From positions 18,918,519-18,982,518 of the forward strand of contig NC_090248.1 in NCBI RefSeq assembly GCF_037325665.1: a DNA stretch of 64,000 bases, written 5' to 3'. Made by a program: the position numbers and the translations under genes. The notes beneath the pieces are model-generated. The model was not told where the DNA came from, did no database searches, and saw only the letters and a program-made list of their open reading frames with translations. The stretch comes from Littorina saxatilis. Its lineage: Eukaryota; Mollusca; Gastropoda; Littorinimorpha; Littorinidae. Below, one piece after another: positions 1 to 11,913 of the stretch (position 1 is the first letter of the stretch; each line of letters opens with the position of its first letter).

Positions 1-537
1 CGTATATATATATAGATGTGTGCACATGTCAGGCTGGCGTGTCTGGAAAAGCTGTTGTATTTTTGATTACCTTCCGTGACACCAGTATGAAGATACACTT
101 TCAACTACTAGGTACACAGCGGTGACCTTCACAGTGTTATCAGAATGACAACCATGACTCACTAGATGCTACATAATTATATATTGTACATGTGTGCACA
201 TGTCAGGCTGGCGTGTCTGGAAAAGCTGTTGTATTTTTGATTACCTTCCGTGACACCAGTATGAAGATACACTTTCAACTACTAGGTACACAGCGGTGAC
301 CTTCACAGTGTTATCAGAATGACAACCATGACTCACTAGATGCTACATAATTATATATTGTACATGTGTGCACATGTCAGGCTGGCGTGTCTGGAAAGGC
401 TGTTGTATTTTTGATTACCTCCCGTGACACCAGTATGAAGATACACTTTCAACTATACTAGGTACACAGCGGTGACCCTTCACGGTGTTATCAGAATGAC
501 AACCATGACTCACTAGATGCTACATATATATTGTACT
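1..537. repeat. 174-bp satellite, three tandem units
   Basis: Three head-to-tail units start at 17, 191 and 365, a spacing of exactly 174 bp, and the array fades at about 537. Units differ by only a few substitutions and small indels, so the array is young or homogenised. It may run on to the left of the window. No coding potential was seen. Confidence 0.93.
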
Positions 538-810
538 TGAATTTGTGCCTGAGAATAAAGGTCATGTTTACTGATATTTGATCCTGCAAAAAATATCCAG
601 ATGATATATATAGTGAATGTGGAAACTGACAACATATCAAGTTCTTTTTCAATATCGTCTGCAAACACAGAACATACCATACAGTTACACAGTCCAGGTA
701 CCTGCGATGAAAGGTCACCCTTAATGGGACTGGTCAGCCAAAACTGGCCTTTAACAACAAGTATATATGTTTTGGTAAGGTAATTTTTGAGTCAATTTGG
801 AGCTCAAAGG

Positions 811-859
<49 letters not shown>

Positions 860-925
860 ATTATATATGTGTGTTTGAGAGAGAGAGAGAGTGTGTGTGT
901 GTATGTGACACTCACAGTGTGTGTC
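811..925. repeat. GT/GA microsatellite cluster
   Basis: A (GT)n run of about 45 bases is followed by AT-rich sequence, a (GA)n run and a further GT run. The reading frames here are low-complexity artefacts. Confidence 0.9.
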
Positions 926-968
926 TGAGAGAGATAGAGGTGGATGTATACATCTTTGCTCCTACTTA

Positions 969-1320
969 GTACTTCTTCTTCTTCTTCTTCTTCTTCGTTC
1001 ATGGGCTTAGACTCCCACGTTCACTCATGTTTTCAGCAAGAGTGGATTTTTACGTGTATGACCGTTTTTACCCCGCCATTCAGGCAGCATACGCCGATTT
1101 CTGGGGAGGCATGCTGGGTATTTTCGTGTTTCTATAAGCCACCGAATTTTGACATGGATTACAGGATCTTTTCCGTGCGCACTTGGTCTTGTGCTTACGT
1201 GTACACACGAAGGAAAAATCTCCACCCTTAACCCAACAGGCGGCAGCGACCGGGATTCGAACTCACGACCTCCCGATTCGGGGCCGACGTCTTACCGTCC
1301 ACCTCGCCACTGCGCCCGTC
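969..1320 (-). mobile_element. tRNA-headed SINE with (GAA)n tail
   Basis: Read on the minus strand, this begins with a tRNA-like head. It has an A-box-like GTGGCGAGGTGG and a B-box-like GAGTTCGAATCCC, with the head lying at about 1235-1320. A conserved body follows, ending in a (GAA)n tail seen as TTC repeats at 971-998. An 11-bp target duplication GCTCCTACTTA flanks it at 958-968 and 1321-1331. The body is shared with the SINEs at 4572-4894 and 35698-36089, but this head is different. Confidence 0.88.
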
Positions 1321-1331
1321 GCTCCTACTTA

Positions 1332-3531
1332 TTACGTAATTAATGTCACTCTGTGCCTGAAAACATGTCCATGAATGTATTCATAGTGTACGCATTCTGT
1401 ATGGATACAAAATGCAGGCAGGCATACTAAAACAGTATAAGCAGGCACATGTATACAATAACAAATATCATTAGTAGGATACAAAAGATAAAGATTAAAA
1501 AAAAGAACTGCACACATCCTCATTGTCTTTAATGAAAATGTACACACAAACCTGAGCCGAAAACTCAGATGAGGACATATTTACCAGTGCCATCTATTAT
1601 TCTATGTAGCACTTGTGTCGCGGTGTACTGGGGTACTTATCTATTTTATACCATTACCAGCATGAGAAATGTTGCTCACACCTACAGTACTGCGATCTTG
1701 AAGTGACCTAAAATCCGCCCTCTAGTGTTTGAATATGGAACAGGATAAGTGCGTGGCATTGCAATTAACCATTTGATGACAGTCAGCAAGTTTAACAAAT
1801 TCATCCTCGACCTGAACATAACTGATTTGACTATGGGTGTTTTCATTCCATCTGCTTCCGTAATCAAATGTGGGTGCGATCTCCTGCTAAGCTTAGTGGT
1901 TCGAGTACCGTGTATTTTGGTGAAAAGACGCTCCATAGCGACTATACGCACGAAACGCAGGCACTTGTTTCGGAGCTGGTGGGGACTGGGGATCAGATGA
2001 ATTCTACTGCAGAACACAGTATAATAGTAACAAGGAACTTAGTCGATAAATATCGACAGGGGGCCGACTAATGGTTTAAATGTAAAATGTGTGTATAATA
2101 ATGGGTGTGGGTCTGAAATGAAGTTAGGTAGTAGTTAACATTTGTTTTGAATAATTCGATTGGTATTTTGACAATGTGGGTAGCATGGAAATGTAAGCAT
2201 TTGAATGTAAGTCTTAGGTACCATTGTACCCAGGAAGAGAGACGAGAGATAGGAGTAGGTTGCAATAGCTTGTGTGGTCTTTGAGTTTTGTTTTTGGAAA
2301 GACATTGTTAAAGAAAAAGAAGACAAGTACAGTAATGCAATATTTATTGTGAAAACCAACGATTGTACAAAGAACATGTGAGGCAACATTATGTCTATGA
2401 TGGTGTGAAGAAAATTAGTTATGATTAATTTTATACTATTATTATTTAGACTTGAGACTGAATAGCAAAAGGCGAAGTGTGTGTTTTGTGGTGTGAATTG
2501 AAACAAAACGAAAAGTGTAAATATCTGGGAAATTGTGGTTAAAAGACTTCGTTATTTCTTGATTGTTGTTTACTATTATATTGAAGTGAATAGCAAAACG
2601 CTGTATTTGAAAACAGCATGGGATTTATATATATATATATATTTTTGGTATCAGGTAAATGCCCTAGTTTTTACAAATTGTAGCAAAGTCGATTAACTTT
2701 ACTATGTACGATGTTTGCTTGCAAATTACAACACAAACGCGAAAAACTTAAGTATTTGTAGAGTTATAAGGCATTGCAGACAAAGCCGCAACTGCAAGAA
2801 AGTCAGGTTTTAGCAGTGTGAAAATCCGCTGAAAACGGTCTTATTATCCCTTCCGTTAACATGGCTTCGTCCGGCCATACATGTAGGCTCTTATGACACT
2901 GACCCTGAGCTGACCCTGAGGCACTGAAAAGGTTTTCACGGAAAAATTTTCTCGACTGAGAACCAAATGGGTTCGGTGCATTTGTCAGTCTGTCACATGT
3001 TGAAGGGCCCCATACGGGTTGAAAGAGATAAGGTACTGTCGTGTTTTTTCCCAAACCTAGTGCACTACCGTTCTCACGAGATAAGTTACTTCTGTTTTGT
3101 TCCGGTTTTTTTCTCCAATTGACACCATGTATGAGAGATGAAACAGAAAAGCCTGTTGTGAAAATGCAAAAATTTGGAGGAAAAAACGAAACAAAACAAA
3201 AGTAACTGTTCTCATGACAACGGCAAACAACGACACATGTTCACCGCCCTCAGCTAATTCAAGAAATCACCCCCCTCCTGCTAGGTACACGTACACTTAA
3301 GTTAACCTCTGCTTTGATCTCAGTGTGTGCCAAGAGTCAGATGAGAGAGAGAGAAAGCGAATCAAATCAAATCAAATTTTATTTTACGAGGGTTGTGGCA
3401 TAAGCAATATAAACGAGCTTCTTTTCAACCAGCCCTCGCCCAGAGAGGGACTATTCTAATCTTAAATACATATATACAAACGTAAAACAATTACAAAAGA
3501 TAAGCATGACAGTAAAAAAAAAAAAAAATAA
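1332..3531. other. Intergenic stretch without recognised gene
   Basis: No supported exon, RNA gene or bounded repeat was found. Reading frames up to 123 codons are AT-rich, unrelated to anything recognised and overlap on both strands. At 3357-3380 a pentamer run (AATCA)n followed by TTTTATTTTA resembles the 3' end of a minus-strand retroposon. Confidence 0.5.
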
Positions 3532-4350
3532 CAAGTCGCGTAAGGCGAAATTACTACATTTAGTCAAGCTGTGGAACTCACAGAATGAAACTGAACGTAG
3601 TCCGCCGCTAGTGCAAAAGGCAGTGAAAGTGACGAGCCTGTTTGGCGCGGCAGCGGTTGCGCTGTGCTTCATAGCACGCTTTACTGTACCTCTCTTCGTT
3701 TTAACTTTCTGAGCGTGTTTTTAATCCAAACATATCATATCTATATGTTTTTGGAATCAGGAACCGACAAGGAATAAGATGAAATAGTTTTTGAAACGAT
3801 TTTGGAAATTTAATTTTGATCATAACTTTTAATTTTTTTAATTTTCAGAGCTTGTTTTTAATCCAAATTAACATATTTATATGTTTTTGGAATCAGAAAA
3901 TTATGAAAAATAAGATGAACGTAAATTTGGATCGGTTTGTAAAAAAAATGTTTTTTTACAATTTTCAAATTTTTAATGACCAAAGTCATTAATTCATTTT
4001 TAAGCCACCCAACTTAAATGCAATACCGAAGTCCGGTCTTCGTCGAAAATTGCTTGGCCAAAATTTCAATCAATTTGATTAAAAAATGAGGGTGTGACAG
4101 TGCCGCCTCAACTTTTACAAAAAGCCGGATATGACGTCATCAAAGACATTTATCGAAAAAAGAAAAAAACGTCCGGGGATATCATTCCCAGGAACTCTCA
4201 TGTAAGATTTCATAAAGATCGGTCCAGTAGTTTGGTCTGAATCGCTCTACACACACACACGCACAGACACACACACACACACATACACCACGACCCTCGT
4301 CTCGATTCCCCCTCTATGTTAAAACATTTAGTCAAAACTTGACTAAATGT
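3532..4350 (+). mobile_element. Non-autonomous element, copy A
   Basis: The left end contains ACATTTAGTCAAGCTG and the right end contains CTTGACTAAATGTA, an inverted match. The interior is AT-rich and noncoding, with a short AC run near 4252-4284. A second copy lies in the opposite orientation at 5255-5931. It resembles a MITE; the superfamily is not assigned because no clear target duplication was found. Confidence 0.7.
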
Positions 4351-4571
4351 AAAAATGGAACTGATCTCGTGAGAACTGTTGAGGCCTTGCAAGGTTTTGA
4401 CGGCAACAATAATTATTGTAGTTCTCTAAGACTTTATTTCTGTTTGATTTGTGATATGTTGGGAAGACATATTTATCAATTGATCAACAAAATAAAACAT
4501 AATACAAAACGACACAACATTGTTAAAATCATAATTGGCCAACGTTGAACGTTTACGAAGGCCTCAATCTT

Positions 4572-4894
4572 CTCGCGCCGTAGACCAGAGTTGGCCGCTG
4601 TCAGCGTGAGTTCGTCCCCACGTTCGGCGAGATATTTATTTCTCAGAGTCAACTTTGTGTGCAGACTCTCCTCGGTGTCCGAACACCCCCGTGTGTACAC
4701 GCAAGCACAAGACCAAGTGCGCACGAAAAAGATCCTGTAATCCATGTCAGAGTTCGGTGGGTTATAGAAACACGAAAATACCCAGCATGCTTCCTCCGAA
4801 AGCGGCGTATGGCTGCCTAAATGGCGGGGTAAAAACGGTCATACACGTAAAAGCCGTGGGAGTTTCAGCCCATGAACGAACAAACAAACAAACA
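4572..4894 (+). mobile_element. tRNA-headed SINE, truncated head
   Basis: This shares its head (B-box-like GTGAGTTCGTCCCC) and body with the minus-strand SINE at 35698-36089. The first part of the tRNA-like head is missing or strongly diverged. The 3' end is a (CAAA)n run rather than GAA repeats. It lies between the two inverted copies at 3532-4350 and 5255-5931. Confidence 0.8.
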
Positions 4895-5254
4895 TAACAT
4901 TAAACCTTTCTTGGGGTTCATGGTCATGGCAACAGCCATAATAATATTATATCATGTATAATATTACATTTCAGCATATGTGAATTACATGTCATCATAC
5001 CAAACTGTCATGCATTTTTATTCCCACATTATTCTGATTGATCACAACCAAACCTACCATCAGTGGACACATCCAAATGCAAGCGCCTGTCAGTCTTGAC
5101 AACTTGCCACTGATCTAAAAATATAGATCAGTGCAACTTGCTGGGTCCTTTGCCACAGGAAGGTAAAATGTACAATGTATTTTCTGATTTGTGCACAAAA
5201 GCTTTTTTTTTTTTTTTTTTGTTGTTGCATAACAATGCTTAATGTCACTGTATG

Positions 5255-5931
5255 TTTGAAATTTTACATGAGAGTTCCTGGGTATGATATCCCCAGAATT
5301 GTTTTTCATTTTTTCGATAAATGTCTTTGCTGACGTCATATCCGGCTTTTTGTAAAAGTTGAGGCGGCACTGTCACACCCTCATTTTTCAATAAAATTGA
5401 TTGAAATTTTGGCCAAGAATCTCAGCTTGGAGGCTTAAAAACTAATTAATGACTTTGGTCATTAAAAATCTGAAAATTGTAATTTTTTTTTTTTTTAATA
5501 TAAAACGATCTAAAATTACGTTCATCTTTTTTTTCATCCTTTTCTGATTCCAAAAACATATAAATATGTTATATTTGGATTAAAAACAAGCTCTGAAAAT
5601 TAAAAATATAAAAACTATGATTAAAATAAAATTTCCGAAATCGATTTAAAAACAATTTCATCTTATTCCTTGTCGGTTCCTGATTCCAAAAACATATAGA
5701 TATGATATGTTTGGATTAAAAACACGCTCAGAAAGTTCAAACGAAGAGAGGTACAGAAAAGCGTGCTATGCAGCACAGCGCAACCACTACCGCGCTACAC
5801 AGGCTCGTCAATTTCACTGCCTTTTGCACGAGCGGCGGACTACGGTCATTGTGAAAAAATGCATTGCGTTCAGTTTCATTCTGTGAGTTCACAGCTTGAC
5901 TAAATGTAGTAATTTCGCCTTACGCGACTTG
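5255..5931 (-). mobile_element. Non-autonomous element, copy B
   Basis: Reverse-complement partner of copy A (3532-4350). It ends at 5931 with the complement of the copy A start. The inner end is truncated, and alignment to copy A is lost near 5255. The two copies make a long imperfect inverted repeat with about 0.9 kb between the arms. Confidence 0.7.
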
Positions 5932-6024
5932 TTTGCTTTTGCTGTTAGTTTTGCGTATTGGTTTTGCTTTCGCTCTTGGTTTTTCTTCTGTGCTAGTGTT
6001 GGTCTAAATTATCTCCACGTTTTA

Positions 6025-8317
6025 TCAGTTGCCTGAGATGAGAGTGTTGCACTTCTTCACACGGCGATGTGCTCTTCCAGTCGCTCTCGCAGCTTTCCGC
6101 TTGTGCCAGGCGTAGTCGTAATACTTGTTGATGTGCTTCTTGGCTTCCTTCAGGGCAGCCTCATCTAGCACGTTGCCTCTCCTCAGCCAGATCTGGCCGC
6201 CAGCCTGCAACACGGCCTTCACCTCGTGGTTCACGGCGCCAGAGTTGAGCAGGATCGTGTCCCAGAACGCGTGCTTCTTCCACGACGCGCAGGCCCTGAA
6301 GTACACCACGTACCGCTTCTTTGCTTTCATCTGCACGGCCACCTCGTAGACGGCTGGCGCGTATTGTTTGTCCCAGAAAAGCCGGACGTTGCGGAGTCCG
6401 ATTTTGCGTGGAGGAGGTCCTCTGGGTCTTGAACGACTCCGGGGCATGAAATCCCACGACTGCTTGCCTCTGAGAGGGGGGTTAGCGGGGACGAGTGCCT
6501 TGTACCACGGGGTCCACTCGATCTTCTTCACACAGCTGCCTTTGCTCAACTCCTCATCCTTGACGTCTTCGCGGAACTTTTTCGTCACTCCAGGCTGAAA
6601 CAACATTAAAACGCATTCCTGTTGAAAAGTGAAGGTGCTGGTTGAGGGGTGAGCAGAAGACCAAATGTTGACTTTATCGAGGTCTGGCAAGCAAACAGTA
6701 ATCTGTATGTGTGATATGCGGGTTTTATTTTCAAATTCAATTCTGGTGAATTTGCTAGATTTTAAGAAATGCCTTTTTCATCAACAAAGCTGTCCAAACG
6801 GTAAGAGCTATTTCAGTTTGCCAAGGCTTCTTACGTTGTGGTATCTGTTTGTAAATGTACCATATACACGTGGCATCACATCAGTGTTTGAAAGACTACG
6901 TCCAGTGATTTATTATAAGAAACTTAGTTACTTTAAAAAAACACACATTACTTTAACTCACCACAGGCTTTTTTCGTTGCTTTGACTTCGTGGCTGTAAC
7001 CTTTTTGCCTTTGCTCTTGTCGGGTTTTCTTCCTTTGACGACCTTCACCCCTCTGCCCTTTGCTTTCAAGGCCGCCGCTTTGGCTCCAGCCTTGACGTTT
7101 GCTTTGGTCGTCTTCGTCTTGCCTTTACTTGCCGTCGCCTTGCTTCTCCCCTTTCCTCCAGCCACGGCTGCCGTAACTTTGCCTTTGGTCTTGGCTGCAG
7201 TAACTTTGCCTTTGGTCTTGGCTGCAGTAACCTTGCCTTTGGTCTTGGCTGCAGTAACCTTGCCCTTGGTCTTGGCTGCAGTAACCTTGCCTTTGGTCTT
7301 GGCTGCAGCGACCTTTCCTTTGGTCTTAGCTGCAGTAGCCTTGCCTTTGGTCTTGGCTGCAGTAACCTTGCCCTTGCCCTTCGCTAAAGCGCCAGTCTTG
7401 GATACCGTGGTCTTCGCTTTGCCTTTGACCGGTGTTTTCTTGGCAGCCCCGTCTTCGTCCCGTTCTTCATCGTCTTCTTCCGGTGCATCTGTACCAAACA
7501 CTCGGATGCTGGAAAGCTTCTTGACGAGGTGCGCCTTAGTGGTGGCAGCGCCATCCGACTTCTTGGACAGCTCTTTGCGGATGGAGGGAGGGGCGGAGAA
7601 CAGAGCGGTGGTCTCCACTACAGAGGATCCAGAGGCTAGGGGCGTGACGGTCGTAACGTTACCTTCCGTGTCCAGCGTGACGACAGAACCATTCTTCTCC
7701 AGGGTAGCCACCGCGGACGCCTTGCTCGCAGACGACAGTGATCTTGCCTTGGTTAACGATTTGGAACTTGTCCTGCTCAGCGATTTAGAAGCGCTTCTAC
7801 TCATCGACGTGGAACCCCTCTTGCTAAGCGATTTGGAACCTGCTCTGCTCAGCGATTTGGAACTTGTTTTGCTCAGCGATTTGGCGCTCGCTTTGCTCAG
7901 TGACGAGGACTTTCTCCCCGCACTGTCCACCTCCTTGTCCTCATCTTCCAACTGTAGGGTGGACATTCTCCTCAAGCCCGGAGCGATTACCTCCATTTCT
8001 TCGCTCACCTCCGTCACATCTTCTTCAACAGCTGAAAGCACGGCCGAGGACGCGGCGGACGCCTTCTTTGCTCTGCCAGTGGGAACGAGGGTGGGCCACT
8101 TGGGCAAGGGCAAGGTCGTAGAAGCATCGGGTTGGCCGCGAGAGGTCGTAGCCTTGACCCTGAAGCTTGGCCACTTGGGAGGGGCCATGGTGGCTGGGAG
8201 GGAGGTGTTGGAGCGACGGAGGGTGCTGAGGTTTCTGCTGATCGTTGTGCTGGTGCTCTGTTTGGTCAGTTTGGACGGTGGCTGGTAGGGCGCCGCCCTT
8301 GACGCCTTGCGCTTCAT
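6025..8317 (-). CDS. Lysine/serine-rich H1-like repeat protein with unrecognised C-terminal domain
   Basis: Two coding exons are read: 8317-6962 (452 codons, ending at a GTGAGT donor in phase 0) and 6594-6025 (189 codons plus stop, after a TTTCAG acceptor), giving 641 residues. The start follows an acceptor at 8331-8333, so a 5' noncoding exon is likely upstream. Residues 46-77 contain two PKWP motifs. Residues 140-192 are serine/lysine octads (SKSLSKT type). Residues 279-289 are acidic. Residues 315-385 are eight KGKVTAAKT nonamers resembling histone H1 tails, and a further basic stretch follows. The second exon encodes a non-repetitive basic domain rich in tryptophan and tyrosine that I do not recognise. 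Composition suggests a nuclear, chromatin- or nucleic-acid-binding protein, but no winged-helix H1 globular domain is visible. Function is unknown. Confidence 0.75.
7163..7375 (-). repeat. 27-bp coding repeat (KGKVTAAKT), eight units
   Basis: Eight in-frame 27-bp units encode residues 315-385 of the H1-like protein. Only a few synonymous or conservative changes separate them, which suggests recent homogenisation. Unit number may vary between individuals. Confidence 0.9.
7742..7900 (-). repeat. 24-bp coding repeat (SKSLSxxx), about six units
   Basis: Imperfect 24-bp units encode serine/lysine octads at residues 140-192 of the H1-like protein. They offer many serine sites next to basic residues. 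Confidence 0.8.
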
Positions 8318-8527
8318 CCTTCGCTTGCAGCTGTGGAAGGGAGATATTAATAGTGATTAATATATGGATGTGTGGTTTGAAGGCAAAAAGCCAGACAGAA
8401 TTCACAATTTAAGAATGCATCGCTGGACGGGCGAACATGGTCAATGAGTAAAAGGGAGTTCCTATCTTTTTCGACCCTCCAAAAGAAACTCGAGACTGAA
8501 GGAAAACAGATCCACACACACTCAAAT

Positions 8528-8528
<1 letters not shown>

Positions 8529-8581
<53 letters not shown>

Positions 8582-8596
8582 TGACGCAAATTGACA

Positions 8597-8657
<61 letters not shown>
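8529..8657. repeat. Two AC microsatellites
   Basis: Two (AC)n runs, about 8530-8578 and 8598-8657, are separated by a short unique spacer. The minus-strand frames of CV repeats are artefacts. Confidence 0.95.
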
Positions 8658-8661
<4 letters not shown>

Positions 8662-9129
8662 CCGAATGCCTCTTGTGCAGAGTTGGACTTTTTGTAATGT
8701 CAGAATTAGCCTATCATACTAGTATTTCATTCACTTGTGGTAATGTATAATTCATTAACTGACACTTCATTGTCAACCTGCGAAATGAATTCATCAACAA
8801 TAACAACCAAAATCCCACTCTGCACAGAAAAGACCCAGGTTGTTGTCTCTAGGTGTGTGTCCATGTGGAGGGCTGGGGTTGCCCCATGGAACAGCCTGGA
8901 CAGATTGAAGGTGAAAAGCTGGATTGTGTACAAGGGCCTTTGCCTTTAAAAACTCCTCACTGTGATGGAGGCTGATTATTAGTAACTGATATGTGCTGCA
9001 AGACGTATCTTGTCCATAAAGGGGCGGTGTCGGAATAGCTTACAGCAATACTAAGTTAGTTGCGCTTTCTGTTCTGTGTGTGACTTACTTCGCATGTACC
9101 GGGAATATATATGCCTAGTGGTACGAATT

Positions 9130-9132
<3 letters not shown>
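8658..9132. other. Intergenic stretch, nothing recognised
   Basis: Unique-looking sequence between microsatellites. No exon, repeat boundary or RNA gene could be supported. Confidence 0.5.

Positions 9133-9227
<95 letters not shown>
9133..9227. repeat. GT microsatellite
   Basis: A (GT)n run of about 95 bases with one interruption. Confidence 0.95.
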
Positions 9228-9370
9228 CGTGCTCAAGTAGAGGAAGGGTCGTGCCGTTGGTGTGGACCAAACGGGAACACTAATCGCACATGCAATGACT
9301 GGACTTCAAAATCGTCTTTGTCTGATGCTATTATTCACATCTGTCTTGTGTGCGTATATATATATATATA

Positions 9371-9792
9371 TCTTCTTCTATATCTATATACGGTTTGTGT
9401 GTGTCTGTCTGTCTGTCTGTGTGTTCACGATTCACGGCCAAAGTTCTCGATGGATCTGCTTCAAATTTGGTGGGCATATTCAGGTAGACCCCGGACACAA
9501 TCGTGGAAAATTTTGAACACGTGCGTGCTCTCAGCGCGCAGCGTTGAACCGATTTTAGTTTTTCTGTACATCCATTCCCAGTAACTCTTCCTTATCTACT
9601 CCAGTGTTTTGCGCGTTTATCTCCCTTCCTTCGTACGGTGCGCCGGCTTCACCCGGAAAGAAAAGGACTGCAGCAGAAGAGCCCATCTCATCAACCGACC
9701 GTTGGAGGTCTTTGATCTCTGCAAGTGCTGCAGAGATTGATGATCCGGGTATTCGGCTCTACTTCTTCCCGGCGAAGCCGGTATTCATCTAG
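9371..9792 (+). mobile_element. Short non-autonomous Helitron-like element
   Basis: The right end has a GC-rich hairpin (CCGGCGAAGCCGG, 9769-9781) followed by CTAG at 9789-9792 and then T. This is the arrangement of canonical Helitron 3' ends: hairpin, short spacer, CTRR, insertion before T. The left end begins with TC after A and has a CTGT microsatellite. A related copy in reverse orientation is at 33403-33891. No Rep/helicase coding sequence is present. Confidence 0.65.
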
Positions 9793-9797
9793 TATTA

Positions 9798-9814
<17 letters not shown>

Positions 9815-9831
<17 letters not shown>

Positions 9832-9918
9832 TGGCACGCGCACGTTTTATTCAGTACCTACTTCAAACAAGGATCCCGAAATGAGTCTGTGCGTGTGTTT
9901 GTGTGTGTGTGTTTGTTT

Positions 9919-9962
<44 letters not shown>
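9815..9962. repeat. GT microsatellites
   Basis: Two (GT)n tracts (about 9813-9831 and 9895-9962) flank a short unique segment. Confidence 0.92.
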
Positions 9963-9967
<5 letters not shown>

Positions 9968-11084
9968 ATGTGAGAAACTTATAACTTATTACAGTTACAG
10001 AGCTATTGTGAGACTTGTTTAAATTAAAGGGAGGACAAAAACAACGAAGAATAAAGAATCAAAAAGATCAAAAACCAATGGTTAAGTTGCAATATTATGG
10101 TTTATGCAACCTTCATCTGGCAGAATTTCAGAAGACTGAAGGCACAATGTCTTGAAGAGATTGTTTAATTTCATGAAGATAATGTACAGTAAATTGTGAG
10201 AGGGGGGGGGGGGGGGGGAGTTGCATTCGATTTTTAACTTTCTTGTTCTTGTTTCTTCATTCATACATAGTTGGGCTAAATAAGCATTTGATTGAAACAA
10301 ATTAAAGAATGTAACCTGAAAAGCTACCAACCCTTCCAGTTTTCGCGGAATTCTTCCGAGTTTTGATTTCGTTCTAGCTATTTCCGATTTCTGTAACCAT
10401 ATTCCGATTTTCTAATAAAAAAATAAAAATCTAAAAAAATAAAAAAAACGTTTATTTTATTTTATTTCTTTTTAATTTTTTTATTTAGAAAATCGGTCCA
10501 TTGACTGACTGATACATTTATCTATCGGTCTTTTCTGAATTTACCTAGGCAAAAGACCGATGACCGACGCCCAAGCCATACCCTGACTTTGTGACAATAC
10601 AATAAACCGACACAGATCTGGTCACATGTTTCCGATGTAAGTGTACTTTTCTACACAGTTTCAAGTGTTATAAATAACAAGACTGTGTTCCAGGAAAATA
10701 AAGAAAACGCTGTTTGCACTTACTTGGCTCCGAAGAATTGCTACTAAGTGTTGAATGTGCTTGTTGATCACAGCAGCAAGGCAATGCCTGAAACACAATA
10801 TTTCACCTGTGTACTCAGGGATTAATTGATCGACTGCCATTCAGTTCAAGCGGCGGCATGTCTAACTCTCATAACGTGTCGCCACGTCAAAGTTCTTATA
10901 CCGTCACTAACACTGTAGCCTACGTTAAAACGCCGGCAGATTATTTTCCTTGGCGAGATTCAAACTGACTTGCGCAAGAACGCGAGCTGTCATTTGATTT
11001 TAGAATAAGTATTATCTGTGCATGGCTATACATTGACCCAGTTACACTAACTAATCGTAGCATAGGTCTAGGCCTACATGTATG
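9963..11084. other. Intergenic stretch with AT-rich hairpin
   Basis: No gene was recognised. A G run lies at 10203-10219. An AT-rich imperfect inverted repeat at about 10411-10492 is bounded on both sides by the AGAAAATCGG motif or its complement. Confidence 0.5.
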
Positions 11085-11096
11085 TCTTCTAGGGAT

Positions 11097-11182
11097 TTTT
11101 TGTTTGTTTGTTTGCTTAACGCCCAGCCGACCACGAAGGGCCATATCAGGGCGGTGCTGCTTTGACATATAACGTGCGCCAC
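11097..11182 (-). mobile_element. 5'-truncated SINE fragment with intact target duplication
   Basis: This holds only the last 86 bp of the SINE family seen at 30796-31092, ending in a (CAAA)n tail on the minus strand. A perfect 12-bp duplication TCTTCTAGGGAT flanks it at 11085-11096 and 11183-11194, so it was inserted already truncated. Confidence 0.88.
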
Positions 11183-11913
11183 TCTTCTAGGGATACACTC
11201 TCTGGGAAGAAGAAAAGCACTCTATGGTTTTTAATCAGTGTACCAGTGAGCTAAACGGGATCGACTCAGAACGGAAACTTGCAAGTCAGCGCAAACTATA
11301 CACACTGTGCTGTAGTACAGCCTGTATGGTCGACACACAAAGCACACACATGATCTTGGTATACAGTATAACGGTTATATCACACGGCGTTTGCCACTGC
11401 AAATTAAGACTTAATATATACCTGGCAAAAACACACAGTCGGCTGGAGCGACCTACTAAATTCACATGCCGGTCAGAACGACAACCAGTCGGCAATGTAG
11501 AGAGCGTGTGCATTCTTGTTTTAACACTGATTAACAAGATATAATTGGCCCTCGCTAAATATCAATATCAGCACAGGCCAGTGCAGTTAAGTTTCGAGAC
11601 GCTTTAAAATTAAAAATCACGTTACTAATTATGTACTGGCTTGGTGTTGTTGATTATTGGGGTCGTTCCTTTTAAACTGATGAATGCAGTAAAAATGGGA
11701 AACATGACTCTCTGGGATTCGGGTAAACATTTATCATAAATTAGGCAATTCAGAATTGGGTCATTTTGAACATTATTTGGTCAGTTTGACCAGTTTTTTC
11801 TTTCATCCAAAAATGTACCACGTTGTTTGTCACTTCAAGTGACACCTTGCTTTTGTCCACAAAGCCAAATAAAATTACATTATGTACTATAGTAAACTCG
11901 TCTTTCATTTTTT

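Noticed and set aside
1235-1320. tRNA gene
   Set aside because: The A and B boxes belong to a SINE head with target duplications; no proper cloverleaf or anticodon stem. The same applies at 31020-31092, 36000-36089 and 36690-36757.
2803-3054. 83-codon minus-strand frame
   Set aside because: No start context, splice sites or recognisable domain; left as unannotated intergenic sequence.
6990-8288. 432-codon plus-strand frame rich in leucine and valine
   Set aside because: It is the antisense shadow of the repetitive lysine-rich exon on the minus strand; its repeats mirror KGKVTAAKT.
8347-9236. Frames made of CV, HT or VC repeats
   Set aside because: Microsatellite translations; the same holds at 9111-9973, 36719-37203 and 58012-58350.
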